NCBI GenBank assembly: GCA_009379925.1
Contig: WHSU01000004.1
Location: 62,001 to 126,000 of the forward strand
DNA from: Dehalococcoidia bacterium
Lineage (GTDB): Bacteria; Chloroflexota; Dehalococcoidia; UBA2979
Direction: 5' to 3'
Length of the DNA stretch: 64,000 nucleotides
In this document: piece after piece, positions 44,026 through 52,525 of the stretch
Numbering within the stretch: position 1 is the first letter of the stretch
Layout of the letters: each line of letters begins with the position of its first letter
Translations under genes and position numbers: made by a program
The notes under the pieces: model-generated
Told to the model about the DNA's origin: nothing
What the model saw: the letters and a program-made list of their open reading frames with translations, nothing else
Database searches by the model: none

Positions 44026-44942
44026 TCCGACCGGAGCTGCTCCCGCGGCTTCGCGCGGCACTGCCCCATGCCGACCTCGGACGCGCGTCGCCACTCGGAG
44101 AGGGGTGGGGCACCGTCGCATACCGCGTACCGGACCCTGGCGGCGACTGGGCGCTCCGGATGCGGCGCGGCGAGTCGTTCCGAGCCGTGACCGGCGACCT
44201 CGAGCGCGAGGTCCACCTGCTCCCCCTCCTCGAGTCGGAGGGGCTGCCGACGCCTCGGGAAGCCCGGGCCATCTCCGACGCCAGCGGTGACCTGATCGCC
44301 ACCGCACACCGGCTGATCGAGGGCGGACCGGCCACTCGCTCACGCCTCGGGCGTGGGACACGCAGGGAACGGCTCGCCGGCCAGCTCGGCGACTTCCTCA
44401 CGCGCCTCCACGCGGTCCCGCTCGACGATGTACGCGAGACCGGCGTCAAAGAGATCGACCTCTGGGCAGAGCGCTACGCACCGCTCTTCGCGGAGAGTGC
44501 ACCACGCCTCGGGCCGGGGACACAGAAGTGGCTCGACGCCCTCGAAGGGCGCTTCCTGGCGGAAAGCGGGATGCGCGGCGCGCCTCGCACGCTGGTCCAC
44601 GGCGACATCGCACCGGAACACATCCGGCTGGCCGAGGACGGCTCGCTGTCCGGCGTGATCGACTTCGGCGACGCGCTGATCGCCGACCCGGCGCTCGACT
44701 TGGGCGGCCTGTTGCTCGCACACGGCTCGCGGTTCACCGAGCAGGTCATGGCGCACTACGGCGGCGAGGTGGACTCGCACTTCTGGCGGCGCATGCGCTT
44801 CTACGTGGACGCCGTCCCGATCTTCCTCGTGCAGTTCGGGCACCTCTTCAACGAGGGTCAGGACGAGCGCGATGGCCGCCGCCAGTTCGCAGCGCGAGCG
44901 GCCGCAGCGACTCGCCGGGCGAGGATTGGCCCCCCGGCGTAG
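44022..44942 (+). CDS. Aminoglycoside/macrolide phosphotransferase-fold protein, copy 2
   Basis: A 306-residue paralogue of the preceding gene, with the same PDPGGDWALRMRRGE strand, catalytic segment LVHGDIAPEHIRL and metal-binding VIDFGDALIADPALDLGG, where the canonical DFGD is kept (copy 1 has DPSG). Both copies open with a similar RPELLPRLRAALPHADL / PILRDALPHADI segment, showing tandem duplication. Substrate unknown. ATG at 44022 overlaps the previous stop by four bases, so the two are translationally coupled. Confidence 0.87.
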   Translation: MIRPELLPRLRAALPHADLGRASPLGEGWGTVAYRVPDPGGDWALRMRRGESFRAVTGDLEREVHLLPLLESEGLPTPREARAISDASGDLIATAHRLIEGGPATRSRLGRGTRRERLAGQLGDFLTRLHAVPLDDVRETGVKEIDLWAERYAPLFAESAPRLGPGTQKWLDALEGRFLAESGMRGAPRTLVHGDIAPEHIRLAEDGSLSGVIDFGDALIADPALDLGGLLLAHGSRFTEQVMAHYGGEVDSHFWRRMRFYVDAVPIFLVQFGHLFNEGQDERDGRRQFAARAAAATRRARIGPPA

Positions 44943-44970
44943 GATGGGCGCCCCGGGAAGGAGCCGGAGC

Positions 44971-45378
44971 ATGCCCGCCCTCCACCGTACGCTCGACCTG
45001 CGCGTCCCCGTGGACGACATCCCGCTGTACCACGTCCCCACCGCGATCCGGCCTCGGTCCTGGCGGCACTCGCTGCCGCTAGCCCTGACCTCGTCCCGTA
45101 TCCTCGCCTCGATGCGCGACGCACCCGGCCTGCTGCGCGTCTCGATTTACGCGCGGCCCTGGCGCGGGGAGTTCCTCACGCTGAGTACCTGGTACGACGA
45201 GGACTCGATGCGCGCGTGGATGCCCACCGAGCCCCACCGCACGGCCATGGCCAGTCTGCGGCGCTGGGCCGACGCGGGCGCGTTCCTATCCGCGCCCTAC
45301 GAAGCCCTCGACTCGCCCGTGGACTGGGACGATGTGGCGCAGCGCCTGAGCGAAGCGCGCGCGGCGCGATCCGGGTAG
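44971..45378 (+). CDS. DUF3291/dimeric alpha-beta barrel-like protein
   Basis: A 135-residue protein. The segment [36 protein letters not shown] is the core of the ABM/DUF3291-type ferredoxin-like fold, where an S-W-x-D-E strand-helix turns into a helix ending PHRxAM. The N-terminus ([24 protein letters not shown]) is a linker. Function unknown; related proteins include small monooxygenases. The ATG at 44971 follows AAGGAG. It follows the phosphotransferase pair by 28 bases and precedes the leuB promoter. Confidence 0.75.
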   Translation: MPALHRTLDLRVPVDDIPLYHVPTAIRPRSWRHSLPLALTSSRILASMRDAPGLLRVSIYARPWRGEFLTLSTWYDEDSMRAWMPTEPHRTAMASLRRWADAGAFLSAPYEALDSPVDWDDVAQRLSEARAARSG

Positions 45379-45409
45379 TTGGCAGGCGTCGGCCTGCTGG
45401 AGACGCGGC

Positions 45410-45438
45410 CTGACCCCAACCGAGGGCCGCGCTACACT
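45410..45438 (+). promoter_or_regulatory. Sigma70-type promoter for leuB
   Basis: CTGACC (45410-45415) and TACACT (45433-45438) are 17 bases apart, 43 bases before the leuB start. No attenuator-like ORF is visible in the short 5' region. Confidence 0.5.
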
Positions 45439-45481
45439 CGCCGCGACCCCGAGCACTCCTGACCCGAAGGGCACCCACCCC

Positions 45482-46579
45482 ATGGCGACGTTCGACATCC
45501 TCGTGCTGCCGGGAGACGGCATCGGCCCCGAAGTCACCGCCGAAGGCGTGCGCGCGCTCGAGGCCATCGGGCAGCGCTTCGAGCACGTCTTCCGCTTCTC
45601 GGAGGACCATGTCGGTGGCGCCGCCATCGATGCATACGGGGTGCCGATCCGGCCCGAGACCCTGGAGGAGGCCAAGCGCTCGGATGCCGTGCTCTGGGGC
45701 GCCGTCGGCCTGCCGAAGTACGACAACGACCCGAGCGCGCCGGTGCGGCCCGAACAGGGCCTGCTCCAACTGCGCCGCGACCTGAACCTGTGGGCCAACC
45801 TGCGGCCCGTGCGCACCGAACCCGCCCTCACGCACGCCTCGACGCTCAAGCCGGAGGTGATCGAGGGCGTGGACATCCTGGTGATCCGCGAGCTGACCAG
45901 CGGCATCTACTTCGGCGAACCGCGCGAGCGCCGCATGGTGGACGGCCGCCGCGAGGCCGTCAACACCATGTACTACAACGAGGACGAGGTCGCCCGCGTC
46001 GCCCACCTCGGCTTCCGCGCCGCGCGACAGCGCCGCGGCAAGCTCACGAGCGTGGACAAGGCGAACGTGCTCCAGGTCTCGCAGCTCTGGCGCGAGGTGG
46101 TGACCGAGGTCGCGCGGGAGTACCCGGACGTCGAGCTGGAGCACTTGATCGTGGACGCGGCGACCATGCACCTGATCCGCCGCCCGCGTGACTTCGATGT
46201 CATCATCGCGGGCAACCTCTTCGGCGACATCCTCACGGACGAAGCCTCGATGCTCACGGGCTCGCTGGGGATGCTGCCCTCGGCGTCCCTGACCGAGCCG
46301 CGCGAGGATGGCACGAGCCTCGGGATGTACGAGCCGATCCACGGCTCCGCCCCGGACATCGCCGGCAAGGGCATCGCGAACCCGCTGGCGATGGTCCTCA
46401 GCGCCGCGCTGCTACTCCGCCACTCCTGTGGCCTCGAGGAGGAGGCGCAGGCCCTCGAACGCGCGGTCGCACGCACCATCGAGGACGGTCTGCGCACGGC
46501 CGACCTCGCCTCCGGCGACGAGCGCGCGCTGTCGACGCGCGAGATGGCGGACGCGGTCCTCGAGCGCATCGGAGGTTAG
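45482..46579 (+). CDS. leuB: 3-isopropylmalate dehydrogenase
   Basis: A 365-residue enzyme of the isopropylmalate/isocitrate dehydrogenase family. It opens [26 protein letters not shown], has substrate-binding [35 protein letters not shown] and [20 protein letters not shown]. It has metal-binding [39 protein letters not shown], and cofactor loop [21 protein letters not shown]. It oxidises 3-isopropylmalate with NAD+. It stands apart from leuACD with its own promoter. It converges with a NUDIX gene. Confidence 0.97.
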   Translation: MATFDILVLPGDGIGPEVTAEGVRALEAIGQRFEHVFRFSEDHVGGAAIDAYGVPIRPETLEEAKRSDAVLWGAVGLPKYDNDPSAPVRPEQGLLQLRRDLNLWANLRPVRTEPALTHASTLKPEVIEGVDILVIRELTSGIYFGEPRERRMVDGRREAVNTMYYNEDEVARVAHLGFRAARQRRGKLTSVDKANVLQVSQLWREVVTEVAREYPDVELEHLIVDAATMHLIRRPRDFDVIIAGNLFGDILTDEASMLTGSLGMLPSASLTEPREDGTSLGMYEPIHGSAPDIAGKGIANPLAMVLSAALLLRHSCGLEEEAQALERAVARTIEDGLRTADLASGDERALSTREMADAVLERIGG

Positions 46580-46682
46580 GGACGGGGGCCTACCCGCCTG
46601 GCCCACTCGGTAGTGGCGGCCCGCCGGCCCTCGTCCTGACGATCGAACGTTACCCGCATGAGGTCGCGAGGCTCGGGGCTAT

Positions 46683-46702
46683 ACGATTAAACGTTCAATC
46701 GT
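46683..46702. promoter_or_regulatory. AT-rich palindrome between leuB and NUDIX gene
   Basis: ACGATTAAACGTTCAATCGT is a 20-bp palindrome with one mismatched pair, in a 128-base gap between two convergent genes. It looks like a TetR/BetI-type operator (core AACGTT) but no promoter is needed here. It could instead be a bidirectional terminator stem. Another half site, GATCGAACGTTACC, lies upstream. Confidence 0.4.
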
Positions 46703-46707
46703 CCAGA

Positions 46708-47226
46708 TCACACGCCGGTGTCCACCGGCACCGAGGGCAACTCCCCCGCGAGGAGGGGTGGCAGAAGTTCGTGGATGCGCCGAGGCACGAACACCTCGCT
46801 AAGGACCGCGTCGCATAGCTCGTCGACGGTCCACCAGTGCCACCAGTCGTCTCCGACCATGAACTCGGCCTCGAGCGGCTGGATCGCGCCGGGTCGCACG
46901 TGGAATCGAGGTGCGTGCACGAGGTAGTAGCGCTCCAGCGACCGGTAGCGTACTCCGCCGTCGCCGCGCCACACGTGGTCGCGTGTCCACACACAGGGGC
47001 CGACCGACGGCACCCGCAGCCCGGTCTCCTCCCACAGCTCGCGGCACGCGGCTTCCTCGAAGCTCTCACCGGGGTCGAGGCCACCGCCGGGTGTGAACCA
47101 GATCGGCACGCGGTCGGCGCCGGCGCGGTCGGGCGGGGCGAGGGCGTGGAACAGCAGCAGCCGGCCCTCGACGTCGTCGATGACCAGCAGGCGGGCACTC
47201 GGGCGCGGTGTGGGGTCGTCGGTCAC
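46708..47226 (-). CDS. NUDIX hydrolase
   Basis: A 172-residue protein with an intact NUDIX box: GGGLDPGESFEEAACRELWEETGLR (Gx5Ex7REUxEExGU). Preceding strands (RLLVIDDVEGRLLLFHAL) and the later RYYLVHAPRF complete the fold. It should hydrolyse a nucleoside diphosphate linked to another moiety; the substrate is unknown. The GTG at 47226 (VTDDPTPRP) gives the family length; a longer upstream frame is not supported. It diverges from the cimA promoter. Confidence 0.88.
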   Translation of the reverse strand: MTDDPTPRPSARLLVIDDVEGRLLLFHALAPPDRAGADRVPIWFTPGGGLDPGESFEEAACRELWEETGLRVPSVGPCVWTRDHVWRGDGGVRYRSLERYYLVHAPRFHVRPGAIQPLEAEFMVGDDWWHWWTVDELCDAVLSEVFVPRRIHELLPPLLAGELPSVPVDTGV

Positions 47227-47256
47227 GGCACGGTCCGGATACGGGGAAACCCTCGA

Positions 47257-47286
47257 TTGCTGGCGGGCGGACGGCCAGCCTACACT
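47257..47286 (+). promoter_or_regulatory. Sigma70-type promoter for cimA; rest of the 312-base gap is non-coding
   Basis: TTGCTG (47257-47262) and TACACT (47281-47286) are 18 bases apart. Between 47227 and 47538 I see no gene. A GTG-initiated 28-codon ORF at 47295 is possible but has no run of Ile, Leu or Val, so a leader peptide is not supported. Confidence 0.5.
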
Positions 47287-47538
47287 AGAGACACTGTGCG
47301 AACGATGCGAGACGCAACAGAGGCGGTGCGCGCTGTCCGGCCCACGAGGCCGGCAGCGACGATGATCGCGCCCCGGTAGCCCGGCGGCGCCACTCGCCAT
47401 CGCGCGGAACCCCACACCCGCGGTCCGATGACCCAGCCGGCGCCTCCGGATGGCTGGCCGCGCCTCGTATCCCTCGAGCGCGGCCCCTAACGCAGGACTC
47501 CTCGCCGGCGGGGCGCCGGCGCTCGAAAGCGGGCCACG

Positions 47539-49200
47539 ATGACACAGGTACCGACGCGGGATACGACCGACGGCATGACACCCGGGACCGGCTGGGCGCC
47601 GGACCAGCCGGTCGAGCTGTATGACACGACGCTACGCGACGGCCTCGGGATGGAGGGGCTGAGCCTCTCGCTGGAAGACAAGTTGCTGATCCTCCAGAAG
47701 CTGGACGACCTCGGCGTGCACTACATCGAGGGCGGCTATCCGGGCTCCAATCCGAAGGACGCCGAGTTCTTCGAGCGCGCGCGACAACTCCCCCTGAAGC
47801 ACGCGCGCCTCGTGGCCTTCGGGTCGACACGGCGCGCGGGGGGCGACGCGAAGAGTGACCCGGCGATCCAGGCCGTGCTCAAGGCCGGCACGCCCGTGGT
47901 CACGCTCGTCGGCAAGTCCTCCTCCGAGCAGGTGCGCGAGGTGCTCCAGACGACCGAGGAGGAGAACCTGGCCATGATCCGCGACTCGGTGGCGCACCTG
48001 CGCGCTGAGGGCCGCGATGTGGTCTTCGACGCCGAACACTTCTTCGACGGCTTCGCCGACGACCCGGACTATGCCCTCGCCACGCTGCGCGCCGCTGACC
48101 AGGCCGGCGGCGGCACCGTCGCGCTCTGCGACACCAACGGCGGCTCGCTGCCCGAGCACGTGGTCGCCGGCGTGAAGGCCGCCCGCGAGGTCGTCAGTTG
48201 CCGTGTGGGGATCCACGTGCACAACGACGCGGACATGGCGGTGGCGAACACGCTGCTGGCGGTACAGGCGGGCGCGACGCAGGTGCAGGCCTGCCTCAAC
48301 GGCTGGGGCGAACGGACCGGCAACGCCAACATCCTCTCCGTGATCGCGAATCTAAAACTGAAGCTGGGCCTCGATGTCGTCACGGACGACCAACTGCGCC
48401 GCCTGACGGAGACCGCGCACTTCGCCTCGGAGCTGGCGAACCTGCAACCGAATTCGCAGCAGCCGTACGTGGGCACGGGCGCATTCGCGCACAAGGCGGG
48501 GCTACACGTGGCGGCGATCACGAAGTCACCCGGCTCCTACACGCACGTCGACCCGCTGGCAGTGGGGAACATCGAGCGGGTGCTTGTCTCGGAGCTGGCG
48601 GGCCGCCGCAACATCGTGCAGAAGCTCCGCGAGCAGGGCGTGGAGCTGGAGTTGACGGACGAGCAGACGGTGCGCGTCCTGGAGCGCGTGAAGGCGCAGG
48701 AGGCCCAGGGCTTCCAGTACGAGTCCGCCGAGGCCTCGTTCGAACTCCTCGTGCGCCGCGAGGTCGAGCAGTACCGCCCGCCCTTCGACGTGGAGGACTT
48801 CCTGATCGTGCAGCGCCGCCGCCACACGCGCCGGCGCGGCCCAGACGACGCTGAGAACGAACTCCTGTCACAGGCCATGGTGAAGGTCCGCGTGGGCGAT
48901 CAGGTCAGCCAGATCGCGGCGGACGGCAACGGCCCCGTGTCGGCGCTGGTGAGCGCGGTCCACGGCGCGCTCGAGACCGTCTTCCCCGGGGTCGCCGCGG
49001 TGCACCTTATTGACTACAAGGTGCGCATCATCAACTCGGCGGGCGGCGCCGACGCGGCCGTGCGCGTGCTCATCGAGTCCTCGGACGGCCTGCATCTCTG
49101 GCGGACCGTGGGCGCATCTACCGACATCATCGAGGCGTCGTGGATCGCACTGCAGGATGCGTACGAGTACTGGATCCGGCGCTGGGGTCAGGCCGAGTAG
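47539..49200 (+). CDS. cimA: (R)-citramalate synthase
   Basis: A 553-residue DRE-TIM metallolyase. It starts ELYDTTLRDGLGMEGLSLSLEDKLLILQKLDDLGVHYIEGGYPGSNPKD, the CimA signature (IEGGxPGSNPKD), has metal-binding VGIHVHNDADMAVANTLLAV and GERTGNANILSVIANLKLK, and a C-terminal LeuA_dimer-like regulatory domain (VHLIDYKVRIINS). It condenses acetyl-CoA with pyruvate to citramalate, giving threonine-independent entry to isoleucine. The product is then handled by the LeuCD/LeuB steps. Its stop overlaps the convergent histidine kinase by 13 bases. Confidence 0.95.
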   Translation: MTQVPTRDTTDGMTPGTGWAPDQPVELYDTTLRDGLGMEGLSLSLEDKLLILQKLDDLGVHYIEGGYPGSNPKDAEFFERARQLPLKHARLVAFGSTRRAGGDAKSDPAIQAVLKAGTPVVTLVGKSSSEQVREVLQTTEEENLAMIRDSVAHLRAEGRDVVFDAEHFFDGFADDPDYALATLRAADQAGGGTVALCDTNGGSLPEHVVAGVKAAREVVSCRVGIHVHNDADMAVANTLLAVQAGATQVQACLNGWGERTGNANILSVIANLKLKLGLDVVTDDQLRRLTETAHFASELANLQPNSQQPYVGTGAFAHKAGLHVAAITKSPGSYTHVDPLAVGNIERVLVSELAGRRNIVQKLREQGVELELTDEQTVRVLERVKAQEAQGFQYESAEASFELLVRREVEQYRPPFDVEDFLIVQRRRHTRRRGPDDAENELLSQAMVKVRVGDQVSQIAADGNGPVSALVSAVHGALETVFPGVAAVHLIDYKVRIINSAGGADAAVRVLIESSDGLHLWRTVGASTDIIEASWIALQDAYEYWIRRWGQAE

Positions 49201-50729
49201 CGGCCGGGCGAACGGCTCGCCTGCCCGGGCTCGCGTGGGGCTTGCTCGCGCGCGCGCAAGCGTCGCCGCGGGCGGTCCGAGGCGGGACCGGCCACCGGCA
49301 AGCGCACGGTGAAGACCGTGCCGGAGTCGGTGCTGGACTCCACGACCGCCTGGCCCTCGTGTGCCTGCACCAGCTCATGGACGATCGCGAGCCCCAGGCC
49401 ACTGTGCCGGTCGTCGCTGCGCGACGGGTCCACCTGGTAGAAGCGGTCGAAGACGTGCGGCAGGTGGTCCGGCGCGATGGCGCCGCCGCCGTTGTGTACC
49501 TCGATCGCCGCGTCGTCGCCGATGAGGTACGTGCGCAGCAGCACCTCCGTGCCGGCGGGCGCGTACCGGATGGCGTTGTCCACGAGGTTGGCGAGCACCT
49601 GCTCCAGGCGCCGGCCATCCGCCCGGATCTCTCCGGCGGCCGGCGCCAGCCGGATCTCGATGTCCTGTTGCTCGGCGAGGTAGCGGAAACGCCGGGCGGT
49701 GTCCGAGACGACCGCGTCCACATCGACGGCATCGAGGTTCAACTGCAGCGTGCCGGACTCGATCTCGGAGAGGTAGAGCAGGTCGTCCACCAGCGCGCGG
49801 ATGCGTTCCGCCTCGTCGTGGATCACCGCGGCCATCTCCCTCGATTGCTCGCGGTCGTCCGCCATGCCGTCCACCATCGCCTGCGAGAACCCCTGGATCG
49901 AGGTCAGCGGGGTCTTCAATTCGTGCGACACGTTCGCCAGCAGGTCGCGCATCGCGCGGTTGCTGCGGGCGACCTGCGCGGACATCTGGTTGAACGCGCT
50001 GGCCAGCGCTCCCACCTCGTCCGACCCCGCATCGTCGATGCGCTGCTGGAGGTCGCCCCGCGCCATGGCCTCGGAGGCTCGCGTCATCTGCGCGATCGGC
50101 TTCGTGATACGTGAGGCGAGCAGCGTGGCGGCGACGACCGCGACGACCGCGGCCGAGAGGCCGGCGACGCTGAGTCGGGGCAGCAGGGCGGCCCACGCGG
50201 ACGTCACATCGCCGGCGGGCACGGCGATCACCAGCTGCATCTGCGGCGTCCACGGCGGCCAGGTGGGGATCACACGCTCGGCGGCCGTGGTGAACAGATA
50301 GAGGTCCTCGCCGCCGGCGTTGGTGCGCACGGTGTGGAAGGACGACATGCTCCCGGCCGGGCGGCCGTCCTCCTGGGGCTCCGGCGTGGGCGTGGCGGCC
50401 GGCAGATCCAACCGCTCGCCGAGCATGCTATTCGCCACGTCGGTATCGATGACCACGCGCTGGACGTTGTCCAGCAGCAGGATGCGGATGTCGTAGTAGC
50501 CGGCGACCTGCTCCAGGTCCTCGCGCATCAGCTCGCGCGGCCAGCCGTTCAGTTCCATGTTGCCCGCGCGCTGCGTCAGCGGCGCCACCAGCAGGCCGAT
50601 GCGCTGCTCGGCGGAGTCCACCTGCTGCTCGCGCAGCAGCAGCACGAACCCGGATGCGGACAGGAACAGGCTGAGCGCGATCACGATCGCGAACGCGGCG
50701 AGCAGCCGGCCGCGGAGGCTACGGTGCAT
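49188..50729 (-). CDS. HAMP-domain sensor histidine kinase
   Basis: A 513-residue membrane sensor kinase: TM1 at about residues 10-32, an extracytoplasmic sensor domain to about 185, TM2 at about 186-206, and HAMP from RITKPIAQMTRASEAMARGDL. The His-kinase phosphoacceptor is H269 in NVSHELKTPLT, followed by an N-box (LANLVDNAIRYAPA), G1, F and G2 boxes (DRFYQVDPSR, HSGLGLAIVHELV). It pairs with the response regulator whose gene precedes it (11-base overlap). Signal unknown. The C-terminus is low-complexity and overlaps the end of cimA. Confidence 0.95.
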   Translation of the reverse strand: MHRSLRGRLLAAFAIVIALSLFLSASGFVLLLREQQVDSAEQRIGLLVAPLTQRAGNMELNGWPRELMREDLEQVAGYYDIRILLLDNVQRVVIDTDVANSMLGERLDLPAATPTPEPQEDGRPAGSMSSFHTVRTNAGGEDLYLFTTAAERVIPTWPPWTPQMQLVIAVPAGDVTSAWAALLPRLSVAGLSAAVVAVVAATLLASRITKPIAQMTRASEAMARGDLQQRIDDAGSDEVGALASAFNQMSAQVARSNRAMRDLLANVSHELKTPLTSIQGFSQAMVDGMADDREQSREMAAVIHDEAERIRALVDDLLYLSEIESGTLQLNLDAVDVDAVVSDTARRFRYLAEQQDIEIRLAPAAGEIRADGRRLEQVLANLVDNAIRYAPAGTEVLLRTYLIGDDAAIEVHNGGGAIAPDHLPHVFDRFYQVDPSRSDDRHSGLGLAIVHELVQAHEGQAVVESSTDSGTVFTVRLPVAGPASDRPRRRLRAREQAPREPGQASRSPGRYSA

Positions 50730-51423
50730 CGGGGTCGGGGACCAGCTTGTAGCCGACGCCCCAGACCGTCTCGATCTTCGGGCGTCCGCCCTTCAGCTTG
50801 TCGCGCAGCCACGCGACGTGGACATCGATGGTGCGGACATCGCCGTAGAAGTCCTCGCCCCACACCATGCCCAGGAGTCGTTCGCGGTCCAGGACGACGT
50901 TCGGGTGGCGCAGGAACGCCTCCAGCAGGTCGAACTCGCGCTGGCGCAGCCGGACGCGCTCGCCGGCCACGATCACGTCGCGGCTCGCGGGGTCGAGGCG
51001 CACATCCTCCACGGTCACCGCCGCACGCTGACCGTCGTCCGAGGCCGCGGTGCGGTCCCAGTCGCGGCGCCGCAGCGCCGCCTTGACGCGCGCGACGACC
51101 TCCCGAGGGTTGAAGGGCTTGGTGATGTAGTCGTCCGCGCCCATCTCGAGGCCGACGATCTTGTCCACATCGTCTGAGCGGGCGGTCAGCATGATCACGG
51201 GGACATCCGAGTTGCGGCGGATCTCGGTGCAGACCTCGAAGCCACCCAGCTCGGGCATCATCAGGTCGAGCAGCACCAGGTCCGGGCCTTCGGCGCGGAA
51301 GCGCTCGAGCGCCTCGCGTCCGTCGTAGGCGACGGAGACGTCGTAGCCCTCGTTGCGCAGATACAGACGCAGCAGCTTGATGATGTTCTGCTCGTCGTCC
51401 GCAACCAGGATCTTAGAGGGCAT
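50719..51423 (-). CDS. OmpR/PhoB-family response regulator
   Basis: A 234-residue regulator. The receiver domain has D10 (VADDE), phospho-acceptor D53 (LVLLDLMMPE), T80 and K102 (TKPF). The C-terminal winged helix has RLDPASRDVIVAGERVRLRQREFDLLEAFLRHPNVVLDRERLL and DVRTIDVHVAWLRDKLKG, as in PhoB. It is the first gene of the two-gene signalling operon. The start at 51423 (MPSKILVADDE) fits the family; the frame extends upstream without homology. It probably controls genes elsewhere, since the flagellar operon upstream is sigma-FliA-type. Confidence 0.95.
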   Translation of the reverse strand: MPSKILVADDEQNIIKLLRLYLRNEGYDVSVAYDGREALERFRAEGPDLVLLDLMMPELGGFEVCTEIRRNSDVPVIMLTARSDDVDKIVGLEMGADDYITKPFNPREVVARVKAALRRRDWDRTAASDDGQRAAVTVEDVRLDPASRDVIVAGERVRLRQREFDLLEAFLRHPNVVLDRERLLGMVWGEDFYGDVRTIDVHVAWLRDKLKGGRPKIETVWGVGYKLVPDPDAP

Positions 51424-51653
51424 CGTTGTGAGCGCCGGGGCTGAAAGAGGATGGTCGGGGCCGGGCCGTATGGCCCCCGAGGGGGTCATGCCTCCGAAGT
51501 TCGCAACCGCTCCCACCACTTACGTTTATTGTCGAACAACGTTGGCTGGGCGCGGCCCCTTCCTGCTGTCCATACTGGCCCCAGCCCGTTGGCCGCCCGC
51601 CATCCAACTATGAACAGACTATGATCTTGCCCAGATTTCTGCAGGTTCCGAGA

Positions 51654-51668
51654 GGGCCGCCGCGGCCC
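51654..51668 (-). terminator. GC hairpin after csrA
   Basis: GGGCCG and CGGCCC form a six-pair stem around CCG immediately after the csrA stop. It could end the flagellar transcript, but the following T-run is weak. The remaining bases to 51424 hold no gene; an inverted repeat TTGTCGAACAA lies near 51532-51542. Confidence 0.35.
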
Positions 51669-51669
51669 C

Positions 51670-51915
51670 TCAATCGCGCACGGGATCCCTGCCGATGCGC
51701 CGGATCGAGTCCACTACGCTGGCGTGGCGCGCCAGTTCTACGGCCTCGCGGTTCTGGCCGGCCACCTCCTGCAACAGCTCTTCGCGGAGCACCGGTACGG
51801 TCTTCGGCGCCTCGATGCCCAGCTTCACGCGTTCACCGTCGACCGCCAGCACGCGGACGACGATGTCGCCGTCGATGACGATCCCTTGTTCTACCTTGCG
51901 GGTGAGAATGAGCAC
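51670..51915 (-). CDS. csrA: Carbon storage regulator (RNA-binding)
   Basis: An 81-residue protein with the typical CsrA start MLILTRKVEQGIVIDGDIVVRVLAVDGERVKLGIEAPKTVPVLREEL, including the RNA-binding strand residues and the Arg-rich helix. Its C-terminus is longer than the usual 60-70 residues (extra QNREAVELARHASVVDSIRRI). It binds GGA motifs in mRNAs and represses flagellin translation in partnership with FliW. The GTG start at 51915 follows AAGGAGG. It is the last gene of the flagellar operon. Confidence 0.95.
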   Translation of the reverse strand: MLILTRKVEQGIVIDGDIVVRVLAVDGERVKLGIEAPKTVPVLREELLQEVAGQNREAVELARHASVVDSIRRIGRDPVRD

Positions 51916-52050
51916 GGCGGGCCTCCTTGCCTGCGGCTCGTCGCGTGGCGCCGGTGTGGCGCCTCGCGAGGCTTCGTGGTCATGAGTCCCTTGAGCATCG
52001 ACCGTCCCCCGCCTCCGCCGCAGGTGGCGGGGATCCGGCCGGCGCCGTGC

Positions 52051-52506
52051 CTACGCAACCTGCCGCTGACGCTCCAGCGACTCAAACAGCGGAAACCGCA
52101 GCGGCATCCCCGAGTCCTGCAGGACGAGCTGCCGCCCGAGATGCGACCGGCGCGACAGGACGATCGGCGCCAGCAGGTTCACCGAGATCTCCTCGGGTGC
52201 TTCCCGCAGCGTCACCAGGCAGCGCACCATCGCCTCATCGGCGCTGAGCATGCCCAGCGCGGCCGCATCGTCGTCCGACAACTCGAACGCGTACCCGGGC
52301 AGCACCTGGAACGGCTCGATCATCGCGAAGACGACTTGCGGGTCATCGATGGACTGCAGCCACTCGAGCGGCGTGTCGTCCTCCGGAATGCGCACGTAGC
52401 GCCGCAGCGTCTCGAAGCCGCCCAGGGCGGGCTCCATGGCGAAGACCTGGTCCTCCGCGACTTCGATCTCCCCGGGCGCGCCGGGGAAGGTGGTCTGGAC
52501 TCGCAT
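52051..52506 (-). CDS. fliW: Flagellar assembly factor, CsrA antagonist
   Basis: A 151-residue FliW: FPGAPGEIEVAEDQVFAMEPALGGFE, then PLEWLQSIDDPQVVFAMIEPFQVLPGY, and VNLLAPIVLSRRSHLGRQLVLQDSGMPLRFPLF are the conserved blocks. FliW binds CsrA and flagellin and so couples flagellin level to CsrA activity. It lies before csrA, as in many Gram-positive flagellar operons, with a 135-base gap. The start at 52506 (MRVQTTFPGA) is standard. Not a membrane protein. Confidence 0.94.
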   Translation of the reverse strand: MRVQTTFPGAPGEIEVAEDQVFAMEPALGGFETLRRYVRIPEDDTPLEWLQSIDDPQVVFAMIEPFQVLPGYAFELSDDDAAALGMLSADEAMVRCLVTLREAPEEISVNLLAPIVLSRRSHLGRQLVLQDSGMPLRFPLFESLERQRQVA

Positions 52507-52525
52507 ATCTGTCTCCTTCTCCCGG

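Noticed and set aside
43126-44942. Loss of the HGDxxxxN asparagine as a sign of inactive kinases
   Set aside because: His in that position (HGDLHPxH) is normal for the Mph-like subgroup, so it does not show inactivity.
47295-47378. Short GTG ORF upstream of cimA as a leader peptide
   Set aside because: It contains no run of Ile, Leu or Val codons.
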